DNA of 64,000 bases from the NCBI GenBank assembly GCA_951799425.1, contig OX637399.1, positions 32,557,201 to 32,621,200 on the forward strand, in the 5' to 3' direction. This document shows, one piece after another, positions 49,247 through 59,852 of the stretch (positions are counted from its first letter, which is position 1; each line of letters begins with the position of its first letter). Source of the DNA: Ilex aquifolium (Eukaryota; Streptophyta; Magnoliopsida; Aquifoliales; Aquifoliaceae). Made by a program: the position numbers and the translations under genes. The notes beneath the pieces are model-generated. The model was given only the letters and a program-made list of their open reading frames with translations. It had not been told where the DNA came from and did no database searches.

Positions 49247-50641
49247 ATGACCAAGAAGTATAGGCCAAAAGTGGATACCAGTGAAAAAATGAAGAGGAAG
49301 AAGAGTTGTAATGATCCTCCCTCTCGTCCCTCCTCGAAGAAGAAATGTAATCATCCTCCCTCTCCCTTCATTGATCCGTCCTCAAGAGTTAATCCCACCT
49401 CCACTGATCCCACGTCCACCAATCCAGTTGATCCCACTGTTGATCCCACGTCCACCAATCCAGTTGATCCCTCCTGCAATACATCAAGTTCACCCAACGG
49501 CAATCCCAATCCAACAAGTTCATCCAACCCCAATCCAGCAAGTTCATCCAATGAAGACATATCTTTCTTCAATGATAATTGCAAATATCGGTATGAGAAC
49601 TGTTTTTATAATAGGCCTTTGTTATTGGAAAGGGGTGTTTTACTGGATGAATTAAAAGAGGTAGGATGTGATGTTATTTTTGCTCTTCATCAGTGGAATT
49701 CTGCCGTTGATATTAAGAAGACAGATAAAGCCTATAATACATTGGTGAAGTTATTTTATTCTAACATGCATGATATTGATAGGGGCGGTTACAAGTTTAA
49801 GTCACTTGTGAGGAATGTGAGTTTTGAAGTAACCCCAGCTTTAGTTTCAAAAATTTTGGGAGTTAGTCAACCCTTCATGCCTAACCATACACTTACCTAT
49901 CCATTCAAGAATTCTAATCACATACCTAAGTTGATAGATGTTTATACCGAAATTGAGGGTAGACCTAATAATTATAGTGAGAGTGTTAAGGATCCATTAT
50001 TTTTTCAACAAGACCTTACTCCAACATATAGGATGTTAAACCTTATAGTAGGGTATAATATTAGTCCAACAGCACATACTGCTGATTTTGGACTTGATCG
50101 AGCTCATCTTCTCTATGCCATTGGATCGGGTATATGTATAGATCTACCTTGTTTAATACTCGATGAAATTATTTCGTGACAAGGTACGAAGGATAGACGA
50201 AAATGTCTCTCATTCCCAATTTTGATTTCAAAGATTATGGAGGATTGTGGAGTTGTGATTCACTCAAGCGACACTTATTCCACTCCCATGAATCCAATTT
50301 ATGGTGGGACAATAAAAAAGAGTTTGGGGCAAGGGAAGAAGAAGAAAGCTCAGCAACCACAGCAGCCACAAGTTGAAATCCAGAATGAAGTTGCAGCTGA
50401 GGATAATATTGCAGCCGAGGATGTCCCAAATTCTTCTATAGGTCCATTGGATGATCCTCCATTGTCTATATTTAGACATTTGCTAATACGAATGGGCAGA
50501 AATATGGAGAAAATGGAAGAAGCTCAAAATGAAATAAAGGAGAATCAAAAAGAAATAAACGAGTCTTTGAAGGGGATGGATAGTAGGTTGAGTAGAATTG
50601 AGTCTTTTTTTATGAAAAGCAAAGAAATAGCTAGGAAGTGA
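49247..50641 (+). pseudogene. Plant-transposon-like protein with one in-frame stop
   Basis: An open frame from ATG 49247 stops at TGA 50177-50179 after 310 codons, then continues in the same frame to TGA 50639-50641; 465 codons with one internal stop. The N-terminus is basic (KKYRPK, KMKRKK) and followed by a Pro/Thr/Asn/Ser-rich low-complexity stretch. The core YKFKSLVRNVSFEVTPALVSKILGV ... LTPTYRMLNLIVGYNISPTAHT ... LLYAIGSGICIDLPCLI resembles the putative plant transposon protein domain abundant in plant repeats. The C-terminus is Gln-rich and then a likely coiled coil (KMEEAQNEIKENQKEIN). The stop at 50177 could come from a CGA-to-TGA transition. Function unknown. Confidence 0.7.
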
Positions 50642-51048
50642 ATGGGGTGGCTGAGCAGTTGTGTGCAGTCTGCCTGTTCTGGGCTTTCTGTACTCAAGTA
50701 ATGATTTTGAGCTTGGAGCTGGGGGTTTCAAGGTATGGTGCTATTTGTTCCAAGTCATGAAGCTGGATGGTGAGATGGTCTGCATTGGACTGTAATGCTA
50801 GTGTGCTGTCTGCATTGGACTGCTATTATGGCAGATTTTTGCATTTCAAGTGCTAGGAGCTGAGCTGTGAAGTCTGGTTTGGTCTGCAAGTATTAGGATG
50901 GTTGAAGCATCTCATAAGACACTTCAACATCAAAACAGCTGCCGTTTTGAAGACCTTGAGCTGGAAGCAGTATTTTTTCTTGTCAGTAGGCTTTTACTTG
51001 TAATTAAAATTGGCTTTAACCATTGAAGGTTTAAAGCCAACTCATATG

Positions 51049-51364
51049 TTTCTTGCATGGTACTTGGCAGGGAAAATTGGGGCATTTAACCATAGGGGCC
51101 ATGTTGCAAAGCTCTGTATTGTTTTCCTGCCCTTACTTGTTGAATCTTTAGTTGGAGTTTCACGAGTTGATGACTACTGGCATCATTGGCAAGATGTGTT
51201 TGCTGGAGGTCTTCTAGGTCTGTCCTTTTCTGATAAAATCTGTCCTTAGATACTTAAAATTCTGTTTGCATTGGCTGCTTATCAATTTGATTTTTAACTT
51301 GCAGGGCTGACAGTTGCTTCATTTTGTTACTTGCAATTCTATCCACCACCATATGACATTGATG
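51049..51364 (+). pseudogene. Lipid phosphate phosphatase (PAP2) gene fragment
   Basis: Two exons, about 51049-51217 and 51305-51364, separated by an intron with intact GT and AG. They encode [32 protein letters not shown], the third phosphatase signature [12 protein letters not shown] (SR-x5-H-x3-D), [19 protein letters not shown] and PPPYDIDG. This is the C-terminal third of a plant LPP; the KxxxxxxRP and PSGH motifs upstream are missing. No stop or frameshift is visible, so the copy is probably young. It cannot act as an enzyme. Confidence 0.9.
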
Positions 51365-51758
51365 GTATGTTGTTACTTTTACATTAATTAGTAGTCACTT
51401 GCAATAATGTGATCTTTTTTCCACTATGGGTTTCCAATGTGATTGTTTGGAAACTGAAATCCCAATATATAAAAATTTAGTTCATTTAATATTTTCAAAA
51501 CTGACAAAACACAAGATAGACCAATTAGCAAGCATTAGAAAGGAAAAAATAGGAAAGAAGGAAAGCTGTTTATGCTACCAGGTCTAGCTTTTTTGCAACT
51601 TTCTTGGTAAATTTTCATCCTTGCCAGTTGCCAAAATACATGCTGGAAAGTTGTTTTTTCCTTAATTTTTCTTTGACTTCATTTTTTAGCATTATTTTCT
51701 TTCATATTAAATAGAACCTTGCATTTAGAGTAACTTCTGAGAATGTTTGTTGCTACAG

Positions 51759-52382
51759 CTTGAGAAGGCTTTGCGTGAAATGCGCTCAGATCATGCAGAA
51801 ATAAAGTTTACAGCTGATTCAAAGTTAGCTGAAGCTAATGCTCTGGTTACTAGCATTCAAGAGAAATCTTTGGAGGTGGAAGCAAAGGTGCATGCTGCTG
51901 ATGCCAAGCTTGCTGAGGTGAGCAGAAAGAGTTCAGAGATTGAGAGGAAATTACATGAGGTGGAGGCCCAAGAAAATGCACTTCGAAGGGATCGGTTGTC
52001 GTGTAATTCTGAGTATGTTTTGTGATCATGATTCTCTTGTATAAATCCCTTCCTTCACTTCTTATTCAGCTTTTTTGCTTGCATTAACTTATTTGGAGCA
52101 CTGTGATGAAGATCGTAATGCTTCGAAATAAATTTAATGTACTCAAAAAAAAAAAAATTTCTTCTTTCTTCCAGACAAGAAGCACATGAGAATTCTATAT
52201 CTAAGCAAAGGGAAGACTTGCGAGAGTGGGAAAGAAAATTACAGGAGGGAGAAGAGAGGCTATCTGAAGGTCGAAGATTGCTCAACCAAAGAGAGCAGAG
52301 GGCGAATGAGAATGATAGGATCTTGAAGCAGAAGCACTCTGACCTTGATGATGTACAGAAGAAGATTGACTTAGCTAATTCC
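51759..52382 (+). pseudogene. CRWN/NMCP1 (LINC) nuclear-lamina gene fragment
   Basis: Two exons, 51759-52012 and 52175-about 52382, with intact splice signals and a clean frame join (GA|A). They encode coiled-coil sequence [61 protein letters not shown], then [20 protein letters not shown] and [20 protein letters not shown], matching the central rod of plant CRWN1/NMCP1. The head, most of the rod and tail are absent. The frame runs a few codons past homology before AT-rich sequence. Confidence 0.88.
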
Positions 52383-52471
52383 ACTAATATGTTTAGAACT
52401 TTTTGTTCTTTTGCTTCCTGTAAATTTTCAATTTTGGAATAAAGTTTCCTTTTTCTTAAAAAAAAAAAAAA

Positions 52472-53213
52472 AGGAAGTGACAATTATATGTAATTGTAGT
52501 TGTTGGTTGTTGATACTAGTGAAATGTGATGAAACAAATTAACGCAATATCCATATTTTCCTATACTTGACAAATGTGCTTCTTATAAGATTTTGGGATT
52601 CTCACTCATGGTATTTCTACTTATAAAATCAATGACCAGTAATTGTCAATGGTGTGTGTTTGAGGTGCATAAAGATTTAGTGTGGTAATTAATGAAATAG
52701 TCATTTAGGGTGCTTGGTGCTTGTGATGCATTGCAGTGATTAATATTCCAGCCCAGGATTAATATCATAAAGTTGAAATATGGAGGAAATTGAAAATACT
52801 CAAAATGAAATAAAGGAGACTCAAAATGAAATAAAAGAGTCTTGGATCCATAGTAGGTTGAATAGAATTGAGTTGTTTTTTATGAAAAGCAAAGAAATAG
52901 CTAGGATGTGACAATTATATGTAATTGTAGAATATGTTTTTGTCAAAAATCTAAAATATCTTTGTTCTTTATACATAAAATAAGCATGGTAATGGTTGTG
53001 ATGAGCATGGTTGTGGTAATTTAGTAGTAAGAATATAAATTCTTACCTTCATTTTACCTCTAAAAATACACTAAAAAATTTGTATTCTTACACCCTCTTT
53101 ATACATAAAATGAGCAAGACCTTACACCCAAAAAAGTTCTTTATACATAAAATGAGCAAGACCTTACACCCAAAGAAGTATTCCAAGTAAAGCAAGTAGT
53201 ATTCTAACCCAAA
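52472..53213 (+). other. 3' part of the transposon-like locus, with a partial duplicate
   Basis: Continues the sequence interrupted by the insertion (CAATTATATGTAATTGTAG from 52481). At 52777-52930 the end of the transposon-like ORF is repeated in diverged form: AATATGGAGGAAATTGAAAA, AAAATGAAATAAAGGAGACTC, ATGAAAAGCAAAGAAATAGC, then GTGACAATTATATGTAATTG. The region 52980-53213 holds short, repeated TTATACATAAAATGAGCA and CCTTACACCCAAA motifs. Confidence 0.7.
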
Positions 53214-53950
53214 ATAATGGTAATATTAACAAAAAAAGTGGTAATCTTGCATCAAATAATAAGTAATCTTACCAAAAAATAGTGGTACACTTAACATAAT
53301 AAATGGTAATGTTAACCAAAATAGTGGTAATATTAACCAAAATAGTTGTAATCTTTAACTTAGTAATGTTAACCAAAAAATTGGTAATATTAACAATAAA
53401 AGTGGTACTCTTAACCAAAACAGTGCTAATGTTAACCAAAAAAGTGGTACTCTTAACCAGTGTTAATGTTAACAAAAAAAGTGGTAATATTACCCAAAAA
53501 AGTGGTAATATTAACCAAAACGGTGGTAATGTTACTCAAAAAAATGGTACTCTTAACCAAAAGATGGTAATATTAACAAAAAAAGTGGTACTCCTAATAA
53601 AAATGTTAATGTTAACCAAAAAGTGGTAATATTTCCCTCAAACATGGTAATCTAACCTCAAATAATTGGTAATCATACCAAAAAAGTAGTACTCTTACCA
53701 AATTAAAGTGATAATATTACACCTAAAAAGTTGTATTCAAACCCAAAAAGTTATAATGTTAACAAAAAAAAAATGATACGTTTACCTCAACAGTGGTAAT
53801 ATTTCCCTCAAAAAGTGGTAATAATCTCAAAAAAATTGTAATCTAACCCAAAAAACGTGATAATATTGCCTCAAAAGATTGGTAATCTTACCAAAAATAG
53901 TGGTATTCCAACCAAATAACAATACTAAAGTTACACCCAAAAAATTGTAT
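53214..53950 (+). repeat. 21-bp minisatellite array A2
   Basis: The same 21-bp unit as A1 in the same orientation, more diverged at the 3' side (from about 53640, units with CCCTCAAA and TTACACCC variants). Roughly 30 units can be recognised. Confidence 0.88.
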
Positions 53951-53964
53951 TCTATATATATAAA

Positions 53965-54115
53965 ATGAGCTTGGTTCTTGTGGAAATGCAAAATTCCTAT
54001 AGGGAAGGAAATGCTGTTGCAGACTCTTTGGCCAACCAAGGAGTCTGTGACAATGCTTCTCACACTCATACATCCCCTTTCACTCTCAATCTACATACGA
54101 GACAACTTTTACTGC
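53965..54115 (+). pseudogene. RNase H C-terminal scrap of a LINE-like element
   Basis: One plus frame reads VLVEMQNSYREGNAVADSLANQGVCDN, in which REGNAVADSLANQG matches the R-x-x-N-x-V-A-D-x-L-A motif closing plant RVT-associated RNase H domains. Only the last 30 residues are left. It follows array A2 directly. Confidence 0.6.
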
Positions 54116-55154
54116 AAGATCAATGACAAATTAAATCGTTGCGGTCTAAGATTAAAGTTCTATGATAGATTCATCGTCAAATTAAATCTAACAAATTGGA
54201 TTTTATGATGCAGAATACAAATAAGCAGTTCAGGCTACAGTCAATTTTCATAGTTTTTTTGTGTCGCCAAGCAATGGTGGAAGCGAACCATCTATTTATG
54301 CTGCTATTGTCAATATGAGAACCATATTTATGTGGGAATGCACAATAAAACATATTTCGTCCGGCATTGGTGCATGAAAAATCATGCCTATGACTTAGTA
54401 TATTATAATAACTCATAATAGTAGAAATTAACAAGCAACACTCACCAAACCAACAAAAAACCGCACTGCAACTTGTTCGGTCCGTACAACAGTATATTGC
54501 ATCCATGTTCTTTGAACACCCATTCGGCATTTAAAATTGTTTGCAGTAGAGACAACACAAATGAAGAGATCTAGTTGTCTTTGAGGAAGGAGTGGAGGTG
54601 ATTAAAGAGCTTCTAAGTCAATTATATGTTTTAAATCCTCTGATGCCAGTAATCCACTGGCCACTACATAAATTAATTTTGTGTCTCCTCAAATCCTTAC
54701 TTAACTAACAAGCCATGGCTCCAAACTCTGAACAGAAACACAGCAAAAGTTGACAACCAAATTCAAACAAACTTGCAACAGCTATAAAAATTCTCAAACT
54801 CAAAAAAAAAAAATGAGAGAAATTACTTCACGGAATGCAAATGATGTTATGTGCTTCCATCAACTGTTGTCTGGATCCCCTCCGATCCCCCTATTGCAAC
54901 AGATAGAAAACCTTGCTTAAAAGGAAAATATCTTTTGGGTTTAGATCCATCCTGAATCATAGGAAATTTCATAGAGCTATTGAAATGTCTGCCAGCAGTT
55001 TAATTACTAGACTTTTATATAAGCTCTTGCGCAATATTTAGATATGCAATATTTACATGGAATTACTATACTTTTAAACCACAGGAGGTTAAATATAATG
55101 ACGACACAACTTCTCATGGACAACTATTTCTTGCAGCTCATTCAGCTGCTTTTC
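54116..55154. other. Non-coding stretch between A2 and the FAR1-like gene
   Basis: No gene or clear repeat is recognised. The part next to 55155 probably includes the 3' UTR of the FAR1-like gene (minus strand). Confidence 0.4.
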
Positions 55155-56260
55155 TCAGCCCATCTTGCTCCATGATCTTGGTGCCCACTGTGATAATAGC
55201 ATAAATTGATGGTTAGATGACAATAGTGAAAAAACAAAATTTGTGGGATAAAATTTGTAATTTTTGTAATTACCTCCATATTACTGAAACTAGTGTTGAT
55301 GTACTGTGATTGAATGGTAGAATCAAAGCTTGACATTCCATCCTAAAATAACAAGGAATGAGTACATATGAAAAAAAAAAATATAAACATCCAAAGAGTA
55401 TTATATGAACCTGATAGTTGATGATACCCTCGTTGACAAAGGGAATGTAACGGTCATCCTCTTTCAATGATGGCATAGATTGTTGCGATCCACCATGCTG
55501 TGAAAAAGACATGTGGGGTGGTTGGTCTGATCCACTAAGTTGTGAAAAAGGAATGTCCCGTGGTGGCTGTGATCCAACTGGTTGTGAAAAAGGCATGTCT
55601 TCGAATGGATCATTGGATTGAGATATCAAGAGTGGACATTTTCTAACTGTATGGCCAGTGCCCCTGCATTTACTACATCTTCGCGGGTTGATTGGAATAT
55701 TCTTTTGTGCACGACTATAATTACCCTTGGTTTTCACAATCTTTGGATCATTCACACCGAATTGTGTATTCGTCACATTTGCATCGTGCTTGCCAAGTGA
55801 CTCATGATGGGATTTTAGAAGAGAAGTTCTTTGTTGCACCATACTCCTCAGGTCATTTGAGTCTGAGAGCGACTGTGAAGCGTAATAACACATTTGGCTA
55901 CACATTGACATAAGTCCAGCATAACGCGTAGGAATTGACACATTCGGCTGCGCATTACCACATTCGTGTGCACATTTATACCTAGATTTTGCTTTAATGG
56001 TCCACCTGTCCATCACCATGGTATGAGGAAACTCTTGTATGTGTTCATACTTCATGACCGCGATCATGTGAGAGCATGGAATCCCAAAACACTCAAATTT
56101 CATGCAATTGCATTTAAACTCATCAATTTGAGGAGAATATTGTACAATCCACCGTGATTCTGGTTTTGTGAATCGAGACAAATAGTAACTCCGATGACTT
56201 TCAATCTCGATCTTATCCACTACAAAAAATACAGCTTCTTCTCGTATCTTATCACGGACC
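55155..56260 (-). pseudogene. FAR1-related / MULE-derived protein, C-terminal part only
   Basis: Three minus-strand exons: 56260-55411, 55342-55274 and 55187-55155 (stop). They read VRDKIREEAVFFVVDKIEIE, then a SWIM zinc finger (CNCMKFECFGIPCSHMIAVM), a spacer, a CCHC knuckle (CSKCRGTGHTVRKCP) and a tail of SQPxGSQPPRDIPFSQ-like repeats. This is the C-terminal part of FAR1/FHY3-family proteins, which derive from Mutator-like transposases. The FAR1 DNA-binding domain and transposase core are missing. Upstream of the AG acceptor (56262-56261) lies minisatellite A3, so either a giant repeat-filled intron or 5' truncation applies. The frame is open throughout. Confidence 0.75.
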
Positions 56261-56261
56261 C

Positions 56262-57768
56262 TACAGTGGTAATGTTAGCAAAAAAAGTGGTAATCTTAAT
56301 AATTAGAATTGTAATTTTAACCAAACAAGTGGTACTCTTAACCAAAAAAGTGTAACCTTAACCAAAAAAAGTTGTAATCTTAACCAAAGAAATGGTAATG
56401 TTAACCAAAAAAGTAGTAATTTCAACTTAAACAGTGGTAATGTTAACCAAACAAGTGGTACTCTTAACCAAAACAGTGGTAATGTTAACCATTAAACTGG
56501 TAATATTATCCAAATCAGTGGTACTCTTAACCAAAATAGTGGTAATGTTAACAAAAAAAGTGGTACTATTAACCAAAACAGTGATAATGTTAGCAAAAAA
56601 AGTGGTAATCTTAATCATTTGAATTGTAATTTTAACCAAACAAGTGGTACTCTTAACCAAAAAAGTGTAACCTTAACCAAAAAAAGTTGTAATCTTAACC
56701 AAAGAAATGGTAATGTTAACCAAAAAAGTAGTAATTTCAACTTAAACAGTGGTAATGTTAACTAAAAAAGTGGTACTCTTAACCAAAACAGTGGTAATGT
56801 TAACCATTAAACTGGTAATATTATCCAAATCAGTGGTACTCTTAACCAAATTAGTGGTAATGTTAACCAAAAAAGTGGTACTATTAACCAAAACAGTGGT
56901 AATGTTAGCAAAAAAAGTGGTAATCTTAATCATTTGAATTGTAATTTTAACCAAACAAATGGTACTCTTAACCAAAAACCTTAACCAAAAAAAGTTGTAA
57001 TGTTAACCAAAGAAATGGTAATGTTAACCAAAAAAGTAGTAATTTCAACTTAAACAGTGGTAATGTTAACCAAAAAAGTGGTACTCTTAACCAAAACAGT
57101 GGTAATGTTAACCATTAAACTGGTAATATTATCCAAATCAGTGGTACTCTTAACCAAAATAGTGGTACTGTTAACCAAAAAAGTGGTAATGTTAGCAAAA
57201 AAAAAGTGGTAATCTTGACCAAAAAAATGATAATATTAACCAAAATAGTAGTACTCTTAATCAAAATAGTGGTAATGTTAACAAAAAAGTGGTACTCTTA
57301 ACCAAAAAAGTTGTAATCTTAAACAAAAAGTGAAATTTTAACCAAAAAAGTGGTAATCTTAACTTAAACAGTGGTAATGTTAACAAAAAAAGTGGTACTC
57401 TAAATCAAAATAGTGGTAATATTAACCAAAAAAGTGGTACTCTTAACAAAAAAATTGTAATCTTAACATAAAAAGTGGTAATGTTAACCCAAAAAATGTT
57501 AATCTTAACTTAAACATTGGTAATGTTAACCATAAAAGTGGTATTCTTAACCAAAATAGTGGTAATGTTAACCAAAAAAGTGGTATCTTAATCAAAATAG
57601 TGGTAATATTAACAAAAAATGTGATACTCTTAACCAAAAAAATTGTAATGTTAACCAAAAAAATGCTACTCTTAACCAAAACAGTATTAATGTTAACAAA
57701 AAAGGTCGTAATAATGTTAACAAAAAAAGTGGTACCTGATAATTTTAACCAACAAAAGTAGTACTCTT
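56262..57768 (+). repeat. 21-bp minisatellite array A3 with 315-bp higher-order repeat
   Basis: About 70 units of the same 21-bp repeat as A1 and A2. The block starting ACAGTGGTAATGTTAAC recurs at 56431, 56746 and 57054: spacings of 315 (15 x 21) and 308 bp. The order of unit variants within blocks is conserved and is shared with A1 at about 47410. Several ORFs across it are artefacts, because 21 is a multiple of three and four of six frames lack stops. Confidence 0.93.
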
Positions 57769-58200
57769 ACTATAATCTCAACATTAGTTTTAATAAATGA
57801 TGATGATTTTATAATCTCGGTTCATGCGGATAAAAATAATTCTGCAACTCCATCTTCTTCTTTCTCCTTCTTCTTTGTCTGAGTTTTTTTTTAATAAATT
57901 TACTATAATATTAATCTTTGTTTTAATAAATGATGATTTTATAATCTCTTGAACGATTCATAGGATAAAAACAATTATGTAACGATATTTCTCCTTCTTC
58001 TTCCCTATCTGATTTTTTTTTTTTTTGATTTTTTTTTTTTATGAAAAGACTATCGCTTAATCTTAGTTTTAATAAATGACGATACTTTTATAATCTGTTG
58101 AAGCATTTACAGGATAAAAACAATTCTGCAACTCCATCTTCTTCTTCGACTGTGTTTTTTTTTTTTTTTTTTATGAAAGCGTAAGGCTCAGTGGAGTGGG
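57769..58200 (+). repeat. Three-copy subterminal repeat of about 130-145 bp
   Basis: Three units beginning near 57786, 57919 and 58064 share GTTTTAATAAATGATGAT, TTTATAATCT, GGATAAAAACAATTCTGCA and CTCCATCTTCTTCTTC, separated by poly-T tracts. Confidence 0.8.
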
Positions 58201-58263
58201 TAGCCGGTAAAAAGTGTAGATTTGATCAACGGTCAAAATTTTTCGTTATATATCAACCGTTCA

Positions 58264-58319
58264 TTTTATTTTTTCGGCACCGTACCGAAAAGTGAATATC
58301 GGTAGTGTAGTCGAACCCC
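58264..58319 (-). repeat. Right terminal inverted repeat (putative)
   Basis: Ends TCGAACCCC; contains TTCGGCACCGTACCGAAAAG and ATCGGTAGTG. Partner of 45675-45730. Confidence 0.55.
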
Positions 58320-58701
58320 AACATTTTACTTATGGATAAAATAAAGATAACATGACTTGATTTTGACATTTTTTTGGATTGACCAATGAAAGGTTGCCAC
58401 TTCATTGTTGGTACACGTGTCACGGTTTTATTTGGAGTAGGGAAAATGCTGTCGAAATTCGTTAGTCAAATGTCATTTTCAGCCTTCAAATTTGCTTCTC
58501 TGATGGGTCTGGTATTGACACCTGACACCGCCCAAACCGTCCAAGTTTGCAGTTTCTTTTTTTTAATAATCCAGCCACTTCGACGCGGCTACGTGTCAGC
58601 ATATACCTCGAAAGAAAATATGACAATGATTCAGAGCTGACATTAAATTTTCATATGATATAGCACCTCTATAGTCTATATTAAGTTTTAATAATATTTT
58701 T

Positions 58702-59475
58702 AAGGTGGTATTTGAAAAAATTAAAAGTTAAAGTCTGAAATTTGAGTGTTGAATTTGTAGATTGTTTGACACTTACTGAAATTTAAGTACTGAATTGAAC
58801 CAAACTGTTTGATAATTATACAAAGCTGACGTCTGAAAATAAATTAATTTTCAATTTTACCCTTCCACTCTTTACTTTGAAAATATTTATAATATATGTT
58901 TTTATCTAATAGAATAATAATAAATTGAATAACACAATAAATAAACAATAACTAATAAATAATCAAAAAATATTGAAAAATAAAAAATAAATTAGATTTT
59001 ATTAACAACAAATTGAAAAAAATATTTGTCTATGTGTATGTGTGTGTAATTGTGCGTGTGCAGTGTGCATGTGTACAAGGAAAAGGATTTACCTGCGTCG
59101 CTTGCTGAAGAAGATTTACATGCGGCGCTCACTGAAGAAAATTTACTTGCGTCGCTCGCTGAAGAAGACGATCAAGACAGCAAGGAGGATAGATAGGCTA
59201 GGGATTTTGAGAGAAAAGACTAATTAGAGTTTTAATAAGATTGTAAAATATTTCGGAGTCGAATTATCATATTATAAATATTATTAAAGATGATTTTGTC
59301 GAGCGCTTTCAGTTTTCAGAATTAAGTAAGGGGTCTCCTACTTAATATTGTAGCATATTTTTAAGGGGTACTTAATATATTAAGATATTGAAATTTTAGT
59401 TATCAAATGAGCTTAATTAATAAGTATCGAATACATTCATTTTAAGTGCTGAATTTTGATTAACAAACACATTCT
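58702..59475. mobile_element. hAT-like MITE with an internal 27-bp tandem repeat
   Basis: The ends AAGGTGGTATTTG and, in reverse, AGAATGTGTTTGT are diverged inverted repeats, flanked by ATATTTTT and AAATTTTG (six of eight match). Subterminal GTTGAATTTG and AGTGCTGAATTTTG blocks mirror each other. Inside, 59087-59167 has three 27-bp units ending GCTGAAGAA or ACTGAAGAA. Confidence 0.5.
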
Positions 59476-59731
59476 AAATTTTGTTCGAGAATTTTTTTTC
59501 TTTTTACATTTTTTAAATGATGGTGTAGAAATCTGAGAGGTGTGAGCTAGAAGAGCTGGAAGAGTCGATGAGCTCTTAGTGAGGTGTATTGGGTGTGTGT
59601 AATGAAATAAAATAAAATGCACAAGAAATTAAGTGATTCACGATCTTAAAGAATTATGTTAGTCCACTATAATGGAGACAAAGTTATGTACAGAAAGTAA
59701 AAGTATAGGTCTCGCCACCCTATCTTAGTGG

Positions 59732-59852
59732 TAGGGCTGTTAATCAAGCCAAACTTGAACATTTTTTTAGGCTCGTTTATGTGTAAATAGTCAAATGAGC
59801 CAGCTCATTTATGTGTAAATTAGGCTTGAATTAGGCTCGATTATCACCTCTA
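59732..59852. mobile_element. 121-bp hAT-type MITE
   Basis: Exact 8-bp direct repeat CTTAGTGG on both sides (59724-59731 and 59853-59860). Inverted ends TAGGGCTGTTAATCAAGCC and, in reverse, TAGAGGTGATAATCGAGCC match at 14-15 of 19 bases. Confidence 0.88.

Larger units (their letters stand above)
50642..52471 (+). mobile_element. Poly(A)-tailed chimeric insertion with host gene fragments
   Basis: The 9-bp sequence AGGAAGTGA stands on both sides (50633-50641 and 52472-52480). The insert ends with AATAAA (52438-52443) and, 14 nt later, a run of A's (52458-52472). This is the layout of an RNA copied by LINE-type target-primed reverse transcription. Inside are about 400 bp of unknown origin, two exons of a lipid phosphate phosphatase and two exons of a CRWN/NMCP gene, with introns kept. 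A partial paralogue at 52777-52930 runs through the insertion point without the insert. Confidence 0.8.
45675..58319. mobile_element. Putative 12.6-kb composite transposon with tandem arrays and captured genes
   Basis: The two ends are inverted and related: left GGAGTTGGCTTGGGTACCGA then ATCGGTACGATACCGAAAAA; right in reverse GGGGTTCGACTACACTACCGA-like then TTCGGTACGGTGCCGAAAAA. Flanks GTCATTTT (45667-45674) and AACATTTT (58320-58327) match at six of eight bases, suggesting an old 8-bp hAT-type duplication. Inside are tandem arrays present in several copies, a broken transposon-type ORF (plus), a truncated FAR1-like gene (minus) and a secondary poly(A) insertion. No intact transposase is seen, so it is non-autonomous now. 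The alternative is a cluster of independent insertions. Confidence 0.55.

Noticed and set aside
51010-51249. Functional lipid phosphate phosphatase gene
   Set aside because: Only the third catalytic motif and the last membrane segments are there; N-terminal two thirds are absent.
50642-52471. Pack-MULE explanation for the captured gene fragments
   Set aside because: The 9-bp duplication would fit, but the ends are not inverted repeats and the right end is AATAAA plus poly(A), which fits RNA-mediated insertion better.
46385-57768. CRISPR-like array
   Set aside because: Units are directly adjacent degenerate repeats without unique spacers, in a plant nuclear genome.
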